From Cylicocyclus nassatus (lineage: Eukaryota; Nematoda; Chromadorea; Rhabditida; Strongylidae): DNA of 64,000 nucleotides. Every line of letters begins with the position of its first letter. Position 1 is the first letter of the stretch. Below the pieces are notes generated by a model that saw nothing but the letters and a program-made list of their open reading frames with translations, did not search any database and was not told the DNA's origin. The stretch lies in assembly GCA_958299035.1 (NCBI GenBank), contig CATQJL010000112.1, positions 42,846,833 to 42,910,832 of the forward strand, read 5' to 3'. Positions 21,465 to 31,502 of the stretch are shown piece by piece. The position numbers were made by a program, and so were the translations under genes.

Positions 21465-22605
21465 TAAAGATTCGTAAGCACCATTTGAAAAAGTTGAAAT
21501 GCAAGAAATTGCGCAGTCCCGAAGCGAGGGCGTGAACACCTGCACTTAGAAATGAAAGCACGCGTGTATGCGTTTTTATCGGTTTTCTGCCCATGTTTCA
21601 CTCTCTTATCTTTACTGCTTTTTGCGAGCTCATCGTCATTAGCTCAGCTCACCTAATGCACTCTCGTTCTGTTTTATGCTGTTTCCAAATAATATGGCCT
21701 TTTGTTTACTGGCATCCTTTTATGATATTTAAGCTTTCCTATATTACTTCCTGTTTTACTCCTTGATTTGTATTATATCTCTAGCAGTTATCTCGTCCAG
21801 CAACGAAGTAGTATTCGGAAGTTTTCTATTGTCAAATACGTGGCTTCCGCGGTCTAGCTCCGGACTTGACACAATACGTTATTTTTGGCTTGTCGAAACT
21901 ATTGTGGAACTGTGAAACATTTGAAAGTCTGCGTATTCCCACACTGTTGGACGTTTCATCCACACTTTCGTTCTGCCTTAAACCATTTCGCTGGATGTAT
22001 TAGAAGTTGAATTCGAGTCTGTTCTTACTACCTATGCACATTGCTCAACGGGAGAAGACCATTCATACATGGAAGTACTAAATAAAAACCAAATCGGAAA
22101 TGGCAAGCGTCGGTAGCCATTGCATTTGATACATGAAATTTTTCATCTGAATTCTAAGCCTCCGTGTTCCTCCTCAGTATGCTTTCTGCTCTATCAGAAG
22201 GCTGTAGGTTAAGTCTGTAAATCCGAGATGCTGACGGCGCTGAAGGGCCCAGCCCCATTGTTCTCTGTTGTCTATCGAGGCACTTTCATAGGTGCAAAGG
22301 AAGAATCACCGAATACAATTGATCCAGATAAGCACGCGAAGGCGAAGTTAGGTCTAACCCAGTAGGCTCTCTTACAGTTGGAAGTAACGATACTTAACTC
22401 GAGTGCCATTAAGAAAACAGGTCGTTTTCTTGAAAGTGAATTTTAACAAAGTCTGCACAATAGGCATTCCTGAACGTCACAGCAAGACTACATTAAAAGG
22501 AAATAGCTAATGAAACTATTACCAAAGCGCCAGTATAGTAGTAATCTTTATATAATTTAGGCATTGATGGGAAGGTCCATCCTAAGGCATTCGCCATACT
22601 TGCCC
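21465..22605. other. unassigned sequence
   Basis: About 1.1 kb, somewhat less AT-rich toward the right. No ORF over 60 codons with family features, and no terminal repeats found. Confidence 0.4.
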
Positions 22606-22606
22606 T

Positions 22607-22652
22607 CTTGATCCACTTGATCCACTTGATCCACTTGATCCACTTGATCCAC
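22607..22652 (+). repeat. 9-bp minisatellite (CTTGATCCA)5
   Basis: Five near-perfect tandem copies of CTTGATCCA ending in CGTTGG. It lies just before a longer diverged tandem array. Confidence 0.9.
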
Positions 22653-22764
22653 GTTGGACAGTTAGAGATTGGTCGTGAAACTCAGGGCTCCCATTCGGGT
22701 CGAGGAACTCGGAGTCTGATCTTCAATATAATAACTTTGAGCTAGTCAAATGGAGAAGGCGAGA

Positions 22765-23450
22765 AAAATTGGATCGTGTTACGGGACGCCCACTTGAGGA
22801 GATTTCTGAGAGGGAGGGGTGGGAGGAACTGTGGGATACCCGACCATAAAAAGACCGGAAAGGAGTTTGGTGGTTTTGCATGCATTGGCTACGGCAGCTT
22901 TGAGCAGGGAGAGAATGGACATCGTGGGATTCAGAGCTCGCAAATGGCCAGGATACCCGCGGGGTGGGGGGGCTCCAACGCGGAACTCTGAACTAATCAA
23001 ACAAAAAGCGAGAGAGCGAGGATCGGAGGGGGGTTGGAGGTTCTGGGGACTTCGGCATAGAAAAAATTAGAGAGGATTTTGGTATACATGCCTTGAACAG
23101 CAGCTTAGGGTCAGAAGGGAATAGACACTTTTGAACTCAACGATCCCATTTAAAGAGGTTCTGGAGGAAGAAAGTTGAAGCACTTTGGCCAGAGCAGTTA
23201 CGAAGAAGGATCCGACCTCCAATTTGGAAAGAGGTAATAAGATAGAGAGCAAACAAGAATGGGACCGTAACAGGGCATCTACTTAGGAGATAAGTCTGTT
23301 AAGAGGAACTTTGGGTGCTCGGGAACGAAATAATTTGCAGAATGGATTTTGGTACTTTCACATGTACCGGCTGCAGTAGTTTGGACAGGAAGAAGAATGA
23401 ACACTCTGGAACTCAGCGCTCTCATTTAAAAACTGTGGAGGAGATACATC
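22765..23450 (+). repeat. diverged tandem array, unit about 250-270 bp
   Basis: Three related segments start near 22820, 23060 and 23330, each with a GGATTTTGGT-like block, a CATG..T block, a GCAGCAGT/CTTTGAGCAG-like block, GAATGGACA/GAATGAACA, and a CATTTAAA block. The repeat is old. Purine-rich composition keeps several frames open, which explains the short ORFs here. Confidence 0.55.
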
Positions 23451-23604
23451 TCGGCAATTTGGCTGAATAACCCATGAAGGAGAGTTCGAGGCTACAACAT
23501 GGAACACTAAGATAGCAAAATAGAGGGAAAAAGGATATCCGGCATCGGGACGGCACTACAAGTGCCGGATTGCGATTAGAGTGCGATATCTATCACTTTT
23601 GCTA

Positions 23605-23806
23605 CAGTCTGCCCCAACCGGAATCAGGCCGAACCGTCGGCTGAATTTGCGCGCTCGCAGCGCTAGGGATTTGGATGCATACTCGCGCTGTCGTAGAGGG
23701 CGAAGAGATTGAAGAGAGAGCAGACTATCCAGCCAAAGGCATGACGCAATACCCTCGGACACGTATTCCCGCCATGCCAATTTTGGCCTGGTTAGGGGAC
23801 AGACTG
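23605..23806. mobile_element. CAGTCTGCCCC-family MITE, copy 1
   Basis: Ends CAGTCTGCCCCAACCGG and GGGGACAGACTG with TA on both sides (23603-23604, 23807-23808). Internal landmarks GGCCGAACCGTCGGC and CCAATTTTGGCCTGG are shared with 35191-35373 and 35575-35783. Tc1/pogo-like, non-autonomous. Confidence 0.85.
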
Positions 23807-24100
23807 TAGGGCAGCGCCGATCCAACGGAGCTGTAATTCTTCTTTTTTATTTCGGCCTACCAATCGTCGCAGTCTCGTTTCGACTCTATTGCAGTTTTCT
23901 TCATCCTTGTAGACCGTTTTGCTGTCATTAGAAGCTGTTTTTTACAAAATTCAAATTTGACATCCTCGCCATCCTAAGCTTTATTCTGTTTTTAGCAGTT
24001 GAGGTTTGTTTGTCTGTTCGCTGTTACACTTTGGCTAGAGATTTTCGCTTCGTTTATCTATCTTTATGGTTTGATCATATGTTTGAGAAATTTCATTGCA

Positions 24101-24337
24101 GTTCGGTGCTCCAAGATGTTGACGAAGACCGTGTGCCACGTTTGCCATGAAGGACCAATGTTCAAAGAAAATTATTCGAAGGCCTACGTGAGATTTATGG
24201 TAGCACCGAAGAGGAAGTAGCAGAAGTGAAAAATGCGTTGAAAAGAGCAAAAAAGGGGGATAAGCGAGAATTCCTATGTGAAGTCTGTGGATCAATTTTC
24301 TTCACTTCATTTGCTTTGCCTGAAGAAGAAGCACAGT
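24101..24337 (+). pseudogene. zinc-binding-like exon with a frameshift
   Basis: An acceptor (TTTCATTGCAG) at 24100 precedes a frame reading TKTVCHVCHEGPMFKENYSK; after a one-base shift near 24185 the sequence continues EGLREIYGSTEEEVAEVKNA and then REFLCEVCGSIFFTSFALPE. It ends at a good donor (CA|GTAAGG, about 24336). Two CxxC pairs about 60 residues apart would fit a zinc-binding module. Either an assembly error or a real disabling indel separates the halves. Family not identified. Confidence 0.35.
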
Positions 24338-24344
24338 AAGGTAT

Positions 24345-25158
24345 AAACTGTTTCATCTTCACTTTGCCATTGCTTTACCTTCTTTTTTTAAGTATGTTTG
24401 GATATACCAGTCTCGTATTGAGGATCTTATGAACCACTAAACGCCCATGTGGGGCATTTATTTGATACACTGACCACAAAATCATACTCGCTTATTACTG
24501 CTTGTGGTTTTACGGTGGTATCAAAATCCCAATCCCTTTTATGTACGTAGTGTTACTTGGCTATCCCTATAATCATAGTGATTTTGCACGGTAACACCAT
24601 CTTGCGAAATTATGATGGGTGTGTGGAAAAGGTGAAACTCTAAAGTTGCTCGTGACTTTGTGCAAGAGGTCGCTAGCATGCTGTTTATAGCTATGATATC
24701 GTTAGCGTCGGGTAAATGCTAATGAGCCCTTTATTCACGTAAAGAATTCTTTGACGCGCGCGGGTAAAGGCTGCTTCATGACGAAGGCGCAGAAGAAGTA
24801 TTAAATGAGCGGCGCGAACGCGACGCGCGCCTATCCTCACCGTTGTAAATTCTGCGCCTCCCGCTCTCTGCGGCTAATAACGCCGCGTTCGCGTCCAAAG
24901 GTACTGCGCCTTCATGCAGCAGCGTATACCTTTCCTTTTGACATTTAGTTGACCCAAAAATGAAAGTCGTGGATTTTGCTGACATTTCTTCCAAGAGGTT
25001 GCTTTAGATTTCGCACGCTAGTGCCATCTGGTGGAGTTACGGCGAGTATGGTAGGGGTCAAAACCACAGATTTGCCCAACACTTCGTCCAGGGGGCTTAT
25101 TTGGCATGCCGAACATGAACATCGTATTCATTTCGTGTAATAGTACCATTTTCTCGGG
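24345..25158. other. non-coding stretch with a GC-rich inverted block
   Basis: At 24745-24930 GC-rich sequence contains complementary segments (CTTCATGACGAAGGCGCAG against CTGCGCCTTCATGCAG), suggesting another small foldback with worn ends. The rest shows nothing specific. Confidence 0.4.
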
Positions 25159-25161
25159 TTA

Positions 25162-25363
25162 GGCCCGGACAGACTTCACGCGATTTGATCGTCGCGACTC
25201 AGTTGCCGACATTCCCATTCATTTTGATTTCACATTCAAAAATTTCGGGCTGGAAAAGTATCACAACCGAAATGCAAGTTGATCGGCATGGAATGATGTT
25301 GTAACAGTTGTCTCGTCGCGATTCATTCGCGACGATCAAATCGCGTAAAGTCTGTCCGGGGCC
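25162..25363. mobile_element. PIF/Harbinger-like palindromic MITE
   Basis: Ends GGCCCGGACAGACTT and AAGTCTGTCCGGGGCC are flanked by TTA on both sides (25159-25161, 25364-25366). The inner arms GATTTGATCGTCGCGA and TCGCGACGATCAAATC extend the inverted repeat to over 40 bp. Confidence 0.85.
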
Positions 25364-25366
25364 TTA

Positions 25367-27254
25367 CTGCGTATACGGCTGATGGGTCAAAACTCCTAAT
25401 TTGCTCAGAACTTTGCTTAGAGGGGTTTTTGAGCATGCTGGCCCCATAGCGTAAAATACGAATCACCTAGAACAGCTTTTGCAATATCGCGAGAAGATGC
25501 ATGCACTGAAAAGCATTTTGTTAAAAAAAACAACACCGTGATACAAAAATAGCTGCCAGAAGTGCTAGATGAATTGATTGAAGGCAAAATTGTGGATTGC
25601 GTCTGGGCCAAAAAATAAACTACTCATGAAAGATCCTACGTCGTGCATGATGATTTCATGTTTCCCTTTTCCATTCAAATCATTTGCAATTCTCTCTGAA
25701 AAGATACTTTCTTTCCCTGAAAATATGGCTATTTTACGTTTAACATTCTTCATTTTATTGCGAAATTTTCTTTCGATTTAAATCTAGTACATCTCATAGT
25801 CCTCCTTTTAGCATGGCCTGGAGGAAAGAAATGGCCTGGAAATAAGAAATACAGAATTTTGCTTAAAAGATGGTCAAAAAATGTAATTGTATTCAAGTGT
25901 ATGCCTCGCAAATATTTATGGAGTACATTTTTGATTAAAAAAGATTTTTGTGTCCGTTGTAGGTGTAGTCGATAATTGGTAATGATATTAACATCGTGGC
26001 AAATCGCCAAAGGTCAAGATGATCAAAGAGCCTTCGTATAAAAAGTCCCTCCCCCCCTCGCCCAGCCGCAGTGGAGAATCTGACTCACTACAGGCGATGT
26101 CAAAAACCTATTCCCTTTTGTGCAGTCCTCGATTTGCATGCACGCGCCGCAAATCCCGTGCGCCACGTGCGCGAGCGGACGGCAGGGCATTTTGCCAACT
26201 CCCACAGACGTCATCGATCGAGAGTTGGCAAGGGCCCAAGCCGTACGCACGCGAACGGAGCGCATCAGCCTTGCGATGCGTACGTGTAAGAGTTACGGAC
26301 TTGTGAGCTCCTCATTAACATGCACTGTACATGGGACGAGACTTGCGGAGTAGATGTAAGGTAGCTGCTAAGGATAGGTGCGAAGTCCCTGATCGTATGA
26401 AAAGTCCCCCTCCCCTCATATCACTACAGGACCGCAAGAGTTACGATAAAGCAAAAAAGCCTACTTACAGTGAGGAAGTAAGTCAATCCGTAAGATACTC
26501 GCGCAGAGCTCGACACAGCTGGCACCGTGTTAAGCTGGATATCGTTTTTGGGGCCGAAAGCAAAGGGGATATCGTTTTTCCGGGGTCCAGGAAAAATGCA
26601 GGCGGCATGCTAAATCTAAATTCAGCCCTGGCATGCCACTGACATGCCGGCGGCGACATGCCGGCTGCATGCCAGCGGCGGGAATTCAAATTGTGCCGAA
26701 AACAAACAAAGGCCTTATTTACAAACAAAACGCAATCATATGACACCAAATCTGGTGTGTACATGCGCGTTGGGGGACTCGAACTACAGCCTGAAAATCT
26801 ATGAAAACTTATGTGAATGGAAGCTGTGCCCAACTTTTATCTGAATTAGCTGGCACCGTTCCAGCTGAGTGCCAGCTCAGATTGCACCGGCTCTTTGCCC
26901 ACATAAGTTTTCATACTTTTCTACATAAAATTCATCTACAGTATAAAATTTTACATGCGGTGTAATCACAAAGCGCGCCCTAAGCAAATGCAGCAAAGTT
27001 TGCCGATCATTTCATCACTTCCTCTACTCAGTATTTGAGTCTTAGATGAGGATGAGCTTTATTTCAACAATAATTGGTTTCTAGTGTTAAGTATTATTAG
27101 TATTAAACGTGACTCTGTTTCTGTGCAGTTACAAAGCAAGTGCTATTTTGTTGTTTGTTACTCGCGCAAATCTTTTGTTTTACTGTTTCCGTTGCTCGTA
27201 CATTTTACATATGTTTTTTCTTTAATTCTCCTACTATATATTCATTCAAGCAAA
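25367..27254. other. gene-poor stretch with GC-rich repeats upstream of the IST1-like gene
   Basis: Two direct-repeat-like starts (GTATAAAAAGTCCCTCC at about 26037 and GTATGAAAAGTCCCCCTCC at about 26396) introduce GC-rich blocks. The block at 26600-26690 is packed with CATGCC/GGCATGC motifs, and AGCTGGCACCGT occurs at about 26517 and 26849. Many frames are open on both strands because of composition. No gene is called. The IST1-like promoter presumably lies near 27000-27250, but no specific element is visible. Confidence 0.45.
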
Positions 27255-27393
27255 ATGTCAACAAGCTGGGGAGCTCAGTATCCGAAGCTAAAGAGATATC
27301 TTCAACTCGCAATCAACCGGTTGAAAGTGATGGGCAAGAAGAAGACGAAAATGGCAATGAAGGCATGTACGGAGATTGCTGAATACATAGCAT
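27255..27393 (+). CDS. IST1-like protein, exon 1
   Basis: ATG at 27255 starts MSTSWGAQYPKLKRYLQLAI and continues NRLKVMGKKKTKMAMK..EIAEYIA, a clear match to the N-terminal helix of IST1 family proteins (NYPKLK.NLRLAINRLKLLEKKKTE pattern). IST1 binds ESCRT-III (CHMP1) and the VPS4 ATPase in membrane scission. The donor CAT|GTAAGG ends the exon at 27393 in phase 1. Positions usually basic or Leu are altered (KRY, VMG), suggesting relaxed constraint. Confidence 0.75.
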
Positions 27394-27570
27394 GTAAGGC
27401 TTACACTTTCTTGTTATGTGGTGCTCATAAGTTTTATTAATTATTTTTCTACTTTAAAAAACATTTTGTTATTGATCGCCCGAGGCTCTGTGACATTATT
27501 GGAAGAAGAAATTGTCTGTTACCTCATATTGTTTTGTTTAATATATCGCGTAGTATGCCAAACAATCTGT

Positions 27571-27861
27571 AGGACCCGTCATACTTCGCCGAAAGAAGAC
27601 CAAAAGCACTCAAAAAGTCCAAAAGCGCCAGGAAGAGCCGTAACGCCCCTGGAACCTTTTGATGCATTCTTGCATTATTTTGATGTGCACACGATAGAAA
27701 ATGAAGCAAAATAACTCGGTTGTAAAATCAGCATAATATCTTAGCGGCAAAACTTGCGCGCAAAAGGAAGCCTTCCGGCTCTTTCTGGCGCCTTTGGGCT
27801 TTGGACTTCTTCGTGCGCTTTTGGGCTTTTTTGAGCTTTTTTGGCCAAGTATGACGGGTCC
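27571..27861. mobile_element. foldback MITE in intron 1 of the IST1-like gene
   Basis: AGGACCCGTCATACTT at 27571 pairs with AAGTATGACGGGTCCT ending 27861, and the inner arms pair as well (GACCAAAAGC.., ..GCTTTTGGGC). Both arms carry repeated AAAGCN motifs like 20173-20358. No clean target duplication. Confidence 0.75.
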
Positions 27862-28091
27862 TTGAGCTAAATGCTGATAAGATTAGTTCTTTTTCCAGTT
27901 GAACACAAATTTAAAAGGTTTTTTGCTATATGTTATGTTTGTTTTCGTAAGAATGAATAATGTGGCTGTCGAAATTACTCTGATTTCCGAACCTATTCCG
28001 TGTTTTTCGAGACTTATAGGGATTAAACACTACAACGAAGTTAGACTAACGAACTAGTTTGTGCTACGGAATCTAGTCACCCGTTTTACAG

Positions 28092-28210
28092 CAAATAAGG
28101 CCGATCGAGCGGGTATACGAGTGGAATATATCATCCGCGAGGATTACTATGCTATGAACTATGCTCAAAAAGGGTCTTCTCTCTACTATTCTTCAAAAAA
28201 ACTAGCAGAA
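28092..28210 (+). CDS. IST1-like protein, exon 2 (degenerate)
   Basis: The acceptor CCGTTTTACAG (ending 28091) joins exon 1 in phase 1 to give SNKADRAGIRVEYIIREDY, matching the IST1 block ..ERARIRVEHIIREDYLVEAME. After EDYYAM the similarity stops and the frame runs to TAA at about 28274; a weak donor GAA|GTAAAT sits at 28210. An Arg usual in ARIRVE is Gly here. The 3' boundary is uncertain, and its phase does not fit exon 3 directly. Confidence 0.6.
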
Positions 28211-28915
28211 GTAAATTTTATGATGGAACACATGCGCAAATTTCTTTTGTTTCTCCAATCTCTTTGCTGTAATTAGCATTTATAGGGTAATCTACCCTCT
28301 TTTATTACTACCGATCCGAAATTTTTGAAATTTGAAGATGTTATCCTTGAACGATAGTAGTTGTGGCATTTTTCTTAGAGCATTTTCGTGCTGGTGCTGA
28401 AAACATGATTTTTAGGCGATAGTTCGTACTATGCATTTTTTTAATGCACAGTTGTTTGTTTCATCTATTCTTTTTTCGCAACTTTGCATTGTCGCTTCAC
28501 TGGGGATCATGCGCGGGCTTAAGGTTTTCGTACACTTCCCCTTTTTTGCAAACCGTGGCTAATCATCGTCAACGAAAATATCTTGCCATTCAGTTGCTTG
28601 TCAAGACTTTCTTGCTGAAAACATCTTTCCGTGAAAATGTAGTGTTTTGCAGATACGTTATACTCTTATCTGGTCACTCCATTTGTTCTTTCCCTTCAAC
28701 TCTGAAAAAGCTCGATCAAGTTTTTGCTCTTCTCGTATTAATTTGTCATATCGCTGCCTCTTGAAGTTGTAAAGGTCTTCTAAAAAAATTCCAGTTCTTC
28801 CCACTATTATTGCTAGCATTCTTAGTTTTCCTGGGCAGATATATCTCTGAAGACTGTATCTAGTCTTCCTTGGCCATTAGTTTCATCAGAAAGTCATTAT
28901 CCTCCAACTGTTTAG
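28211..28915. other. intron region lacking the expected IST1 middle exon
   Basis: IST1 proteins have about 100 more residues (helices 3-5) between the IIREDY block and the IEIA block. No frame on either strand in this interval resembles them; the 106-codon plus-strand ORF at 28444-28764 has no similarity. Either the exon was lost or it lies outside recognisable sequence. Confidence 0.5.
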
Positions 28916-29145
28916 GTGTATGATAGAGATTGCTGCGAGCGCTGGCGTTCCATTCACGCCTGATCCAGATGTCATGAGAGATGATGAGGTGGCTCAGGTA
29001 GAAAAGATGCTCATTGACTTCAAGCAAGCTGGTATTACTACTAATGTCACCGACGCAACACAACCAGTCATACTTTCAGTTCCTCCATCAGGAGGCATTC
29101 CACCTGCTGCTCCTCCAAGTGTCGTAAGCAATCAAAATTCTTTTG
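28916..29145 (+). CDS. IST1-like protein, exon 3
   Basis: After the acceptor CTGTTTAG the frame reads CMIEIAASAGVPFTPDPDVM, corresponding to the conserved LIEIA..YNVPYEPDP.VM segment at the end of the IST1 helical domain. A proline-rich linker follows (VPPSGGIPPAAPPSVVSNQN), as in other IST1 proteins. The donor TTTTG|GTGAGT ends the exon in phase 1. The phase at the start requires an upstream exon ending in phase 2, which exon 2 as drawn does not supply. Confidence 0.75.
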
Positions 29146-29159
29146 GTGAGTATAAATTA

Positions 29160-30857
29160 CCCGTGCGTCACCTCTGCTTCGCAGAGGCTCGCACTGGCTC
29201 CACTATCTAGGCCCTACTCATTCTCGCACAATGATGGCATTGGAACTCACCGAGCAATGCCGACTATCAGGAACAAAATGTAAACAACTACTCATTCCGA
29301 AAGCTTTTTTATGTAAAATCGGTGACTTCGCGTGGATGAGACTTTTTGCAGGAAAACAAACGCAAATTTTTATAGGTTCTTGATTTTCCCGTGGTCTTGA
29401 CAGTTGCAACAAGAATAGCAGTTACCGTGAGCTACATCTTTGTGCAAAAATCTCGTCAAAAGCTCTGGTAAAACCTTAGCAAATTGACCATTTAAGCAAC
29501 CAATACTTTTTGGCGCCGTTTTTGTAAAGTAATGGACATTTAATCATTTTTTTGGGCCTAAGTTAACGGCTTGCACATTTATTTGGCATAAACATTCACG
29601 ACTCTACAAAAAGTGGAATTACGGACCCAATTTGGCGGCCCAAATGCAAAGTGGATCCGTTTGACACGCAGTTTCTGAGGGATCCACTAAACGAATCTGC
29701 TCGTGCTTTTGCATGTTGGACTTCCATGCGGATAGCATACACTGTGCAAAATTTGAGCCCAGTGGCCGTATTCATCAACGAACCCTGAGGGTTAAGCTTA
29801 CCCTCCAGGGTTAGTTTAACCCTCAGGGTTCATTGGCCGTATTCATCAACCATAGGCTAGGGTTTACCACGGAACGCAATCCACCCGTATCGATCAACGA
29901 ACCTGTGGCCGTATTCCGAACCCTGAGGGTTAAATTAACCCTGGAGGGTTAAGGCGTCAATTACGCGTGCGCTGTGCAAACTCACATCACAGAATGCCTA
30001 AGTACGGGCTAAATTCACTTTATACTTCTATTGTTTCACCTATAGTAGTATAGTCAACGAATAAGCTTCTAACACTAGTTTTTATAATACATCTCTAGCA
30101 TACTTGTGCAGCATCCAATCTTACAGCGTGAATTTATTTTCATGTGTGCAATTGTGCAGTGTAAGTTCTACTTTTGCGCAGTTCGTTTTATACCGGGCTT
30201 GTGCTACTCTTTTGGGGGTCAATGCGTGTTATTATATATATTATTATATTGCGTGTTCTTCTCTTTAGCACTTGTCGGAGTGGAACGCCAAATTTCCTCG
30301 TCGCATTCATTCGTCACCAAAGCTAGAATTCTTTTTCTCGCGAAGTCAGGGTTTCATGTACTTCGAATATGAACATAAAACGAAGTCGAAACTAAATACT
30401 ATAACAACGACCAATACTAAATACTACAATACTCGTTGATCGTTTTCCATAAACTATTAGATGCGAGTAAATGTTTGTATGAAGCGTTAGGGTAGAGTTA
30501 ACCTTGCTCTGAGCTAGGGTTAAATTAACCCTGATGAATCACGTAAGTTTAACCCTCCAGGGTTAGTTTAACCCTCACGGTTCGTTGATGAATACGGGTT
30601 AGTCGCTTTCGGGGTAAAATTAACCCTCAAGGTTAGATTTAACCCTCAGGGTTAAGCCTACCCTGTGTTTCATGAATACGGGTTAAACGCTTTCCAGGGT
30701 TAAACTAACCCTCCAGGGTTAGTTTAACCCTCGGGGTTCGTTGATGAATACGGCCACAGGAGGTTGGCTGGAACACGCTCTACGAATTTCGTAACAGACA
30801 CACTCACACACACACAAAGTCACGTAAACAACCTTAGCCCGTTATTATAAGTAATGA
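29160..30857 (-). mobile_element. Helitron-like non-autonomous element in IST1-like intron 3
   Basis: In minus orientation it starts TCATTACTTATAATAACGGG (ending 30857) and ends with hairpin CCTCTGCTTCGCAGAGG (plus strand), TGACGCAC and CGGG, a degenerate CTRR. It sits between A (29159) and T (30858). The 5' TC, the 3' hairpin about 10 bases before the end, and A|T insertion without target duplication are Helitron hallmarks. No Rep/helicase. Related copies are at 40564, 41645 and 48196. It is interrupted by 29763-30756. Confidence 0.75.
29763..30756. mobile_element. compound palindromic element with ACCCTGAGGGTTAA repeats
   Basis: Outer ends TGGCCGTATTCATCAAC and GTTGATGAATACGGCCA are flanked by CAG. 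Removing it restores continuity of the host Helitron-like sequence (GCAAAATTTGAGCCC to GGTTGGCTGGAAC as in the copy at 41645-42367). Inside, units built of AACCCTN1-2AGGGTTAA recur at 29787-29945 and 30515-30740, and partial copies of the end motif GGCCGTATTC appear at about 29833 and 29906. It is therefore a cluster of nested or tandem copies, not one simple MITE. Confidence 0.7.
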
Positions 30858-30871
30858 TTTTAACTTTTCAG

Positions 30872-30942
30872 GGTGTGAAGTATGGATGGAATATTATGGA
30901 TGGACTGGAAAAAGCCTTACGTATCCTACATTGAGTCAACGG
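30872..30942 (+). CDS. IST1-like gene, exon 4 (candidate)
   Basis: The acceptor TTTTAACTTTTCAG ends at 30871. GG completes the phase-1 codon of exon 3, and the frame reads CEVWMEYYGWTGKSLTYPTL to the strong donor CGG|GTAAGTAT in phase 0. Removing the Helitron-like element from the intron leaves 28 nt, GTGAGTATAAATTA plus TTTTAACTTTTCAG, with both splice signals intact. The encoded residues are not recognisable IST1 sequence. Confidence 0.55.
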
Positions 30943-31042
30943 GTAAGTATTAGATCTCGCTTTTACTGGGTGGTAGTTCCAGAATTAGTGTGGTCTGTAC
31001 ATTGAGGACATAATGTAATACTAACGTACTAATACTAATGGC

Positions 31043-31172
31043 GATGGTAGGGGAACGATGGCCGCCAGAATGAGCTGCCTTTTGCGGCCTACTGGTCCTT
31101 TTGCAGTGTTGCTGCATCTCGTTACAGGGCCAGTAGTCCAAGAGGCGGTTCAGACTGGAGGCTTTCTATCCC
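31043..31172. mobile_element. GGTAGGGGAACG-family MITE (intron 4)
   Basis: GGTAGGGGAACGATGGCCG and GGCTTTCTATCCCCTACC are inverted ends, about 130 bp apart. The same family occurs, better preserved, at 36378-36512. Flanks are only partly alike (TGGCGATG and TGCCGTCTG), so the target duplication has eroded. Confidence 0.7.
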
Positions 31173-31219
31173 CTACCTGCCGTCTGCATCTTTATCTTCA
31201 TGCAAACTACTATTTTCAG

Positions 31220-31462
31220 GATCACCTTATTATTGCTATTCGAGAAAATTTACTACTGCAAAAGAAATCGGATTGCCTTCGTCGTGATGTTGAAGAACTG
31301 AAAAGGCAACAACTTCTGAAGGCATTTGGAACGAAGATTCGCACCATTCTGAAGTCTGCCATCTGCCATTCCGACGTCGCGGTACTGATGTGTTTGATCT
31401 TAATGTTTTGCGTGGTTACCACTTCCGCGCAGTATCTGCCCACTGCAGAGAAGAAAGTAGTT
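31220..31462 (+). CDS. exon 5 of the IST1-like transcript, or start of a small secreted protein
   Basis: The acceptor CTATTTTCAG (ending 31219) keeps phase 0 with the preceding exon. The frame first encodes a basic helical stretch (SDCLRRDVEELKRQQLLKAF), then a hydrophobic segment with signal-peptide character when read from ATG at 31388 (MCLILMFCVVTTSAQ, then YLPTAEKKVV). So 31388 may be the real start of an independent secreted protein. The donor GTT|GT AAGT is at 31462. Confidence 0.5.
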
Positions 31463-31502
31463 GTAAGTTGTTTCATTTCATCGCGTTCAATATTTTCTTC
31501 AG

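Noticed and set aside
24349..24356. CTGTTTCA octamer, the core of the C. elegans piRNA upstream motif
   Set aside because: A single occurrence in AT-rich DNA is expected by chance and no cluster of such motifs is present.
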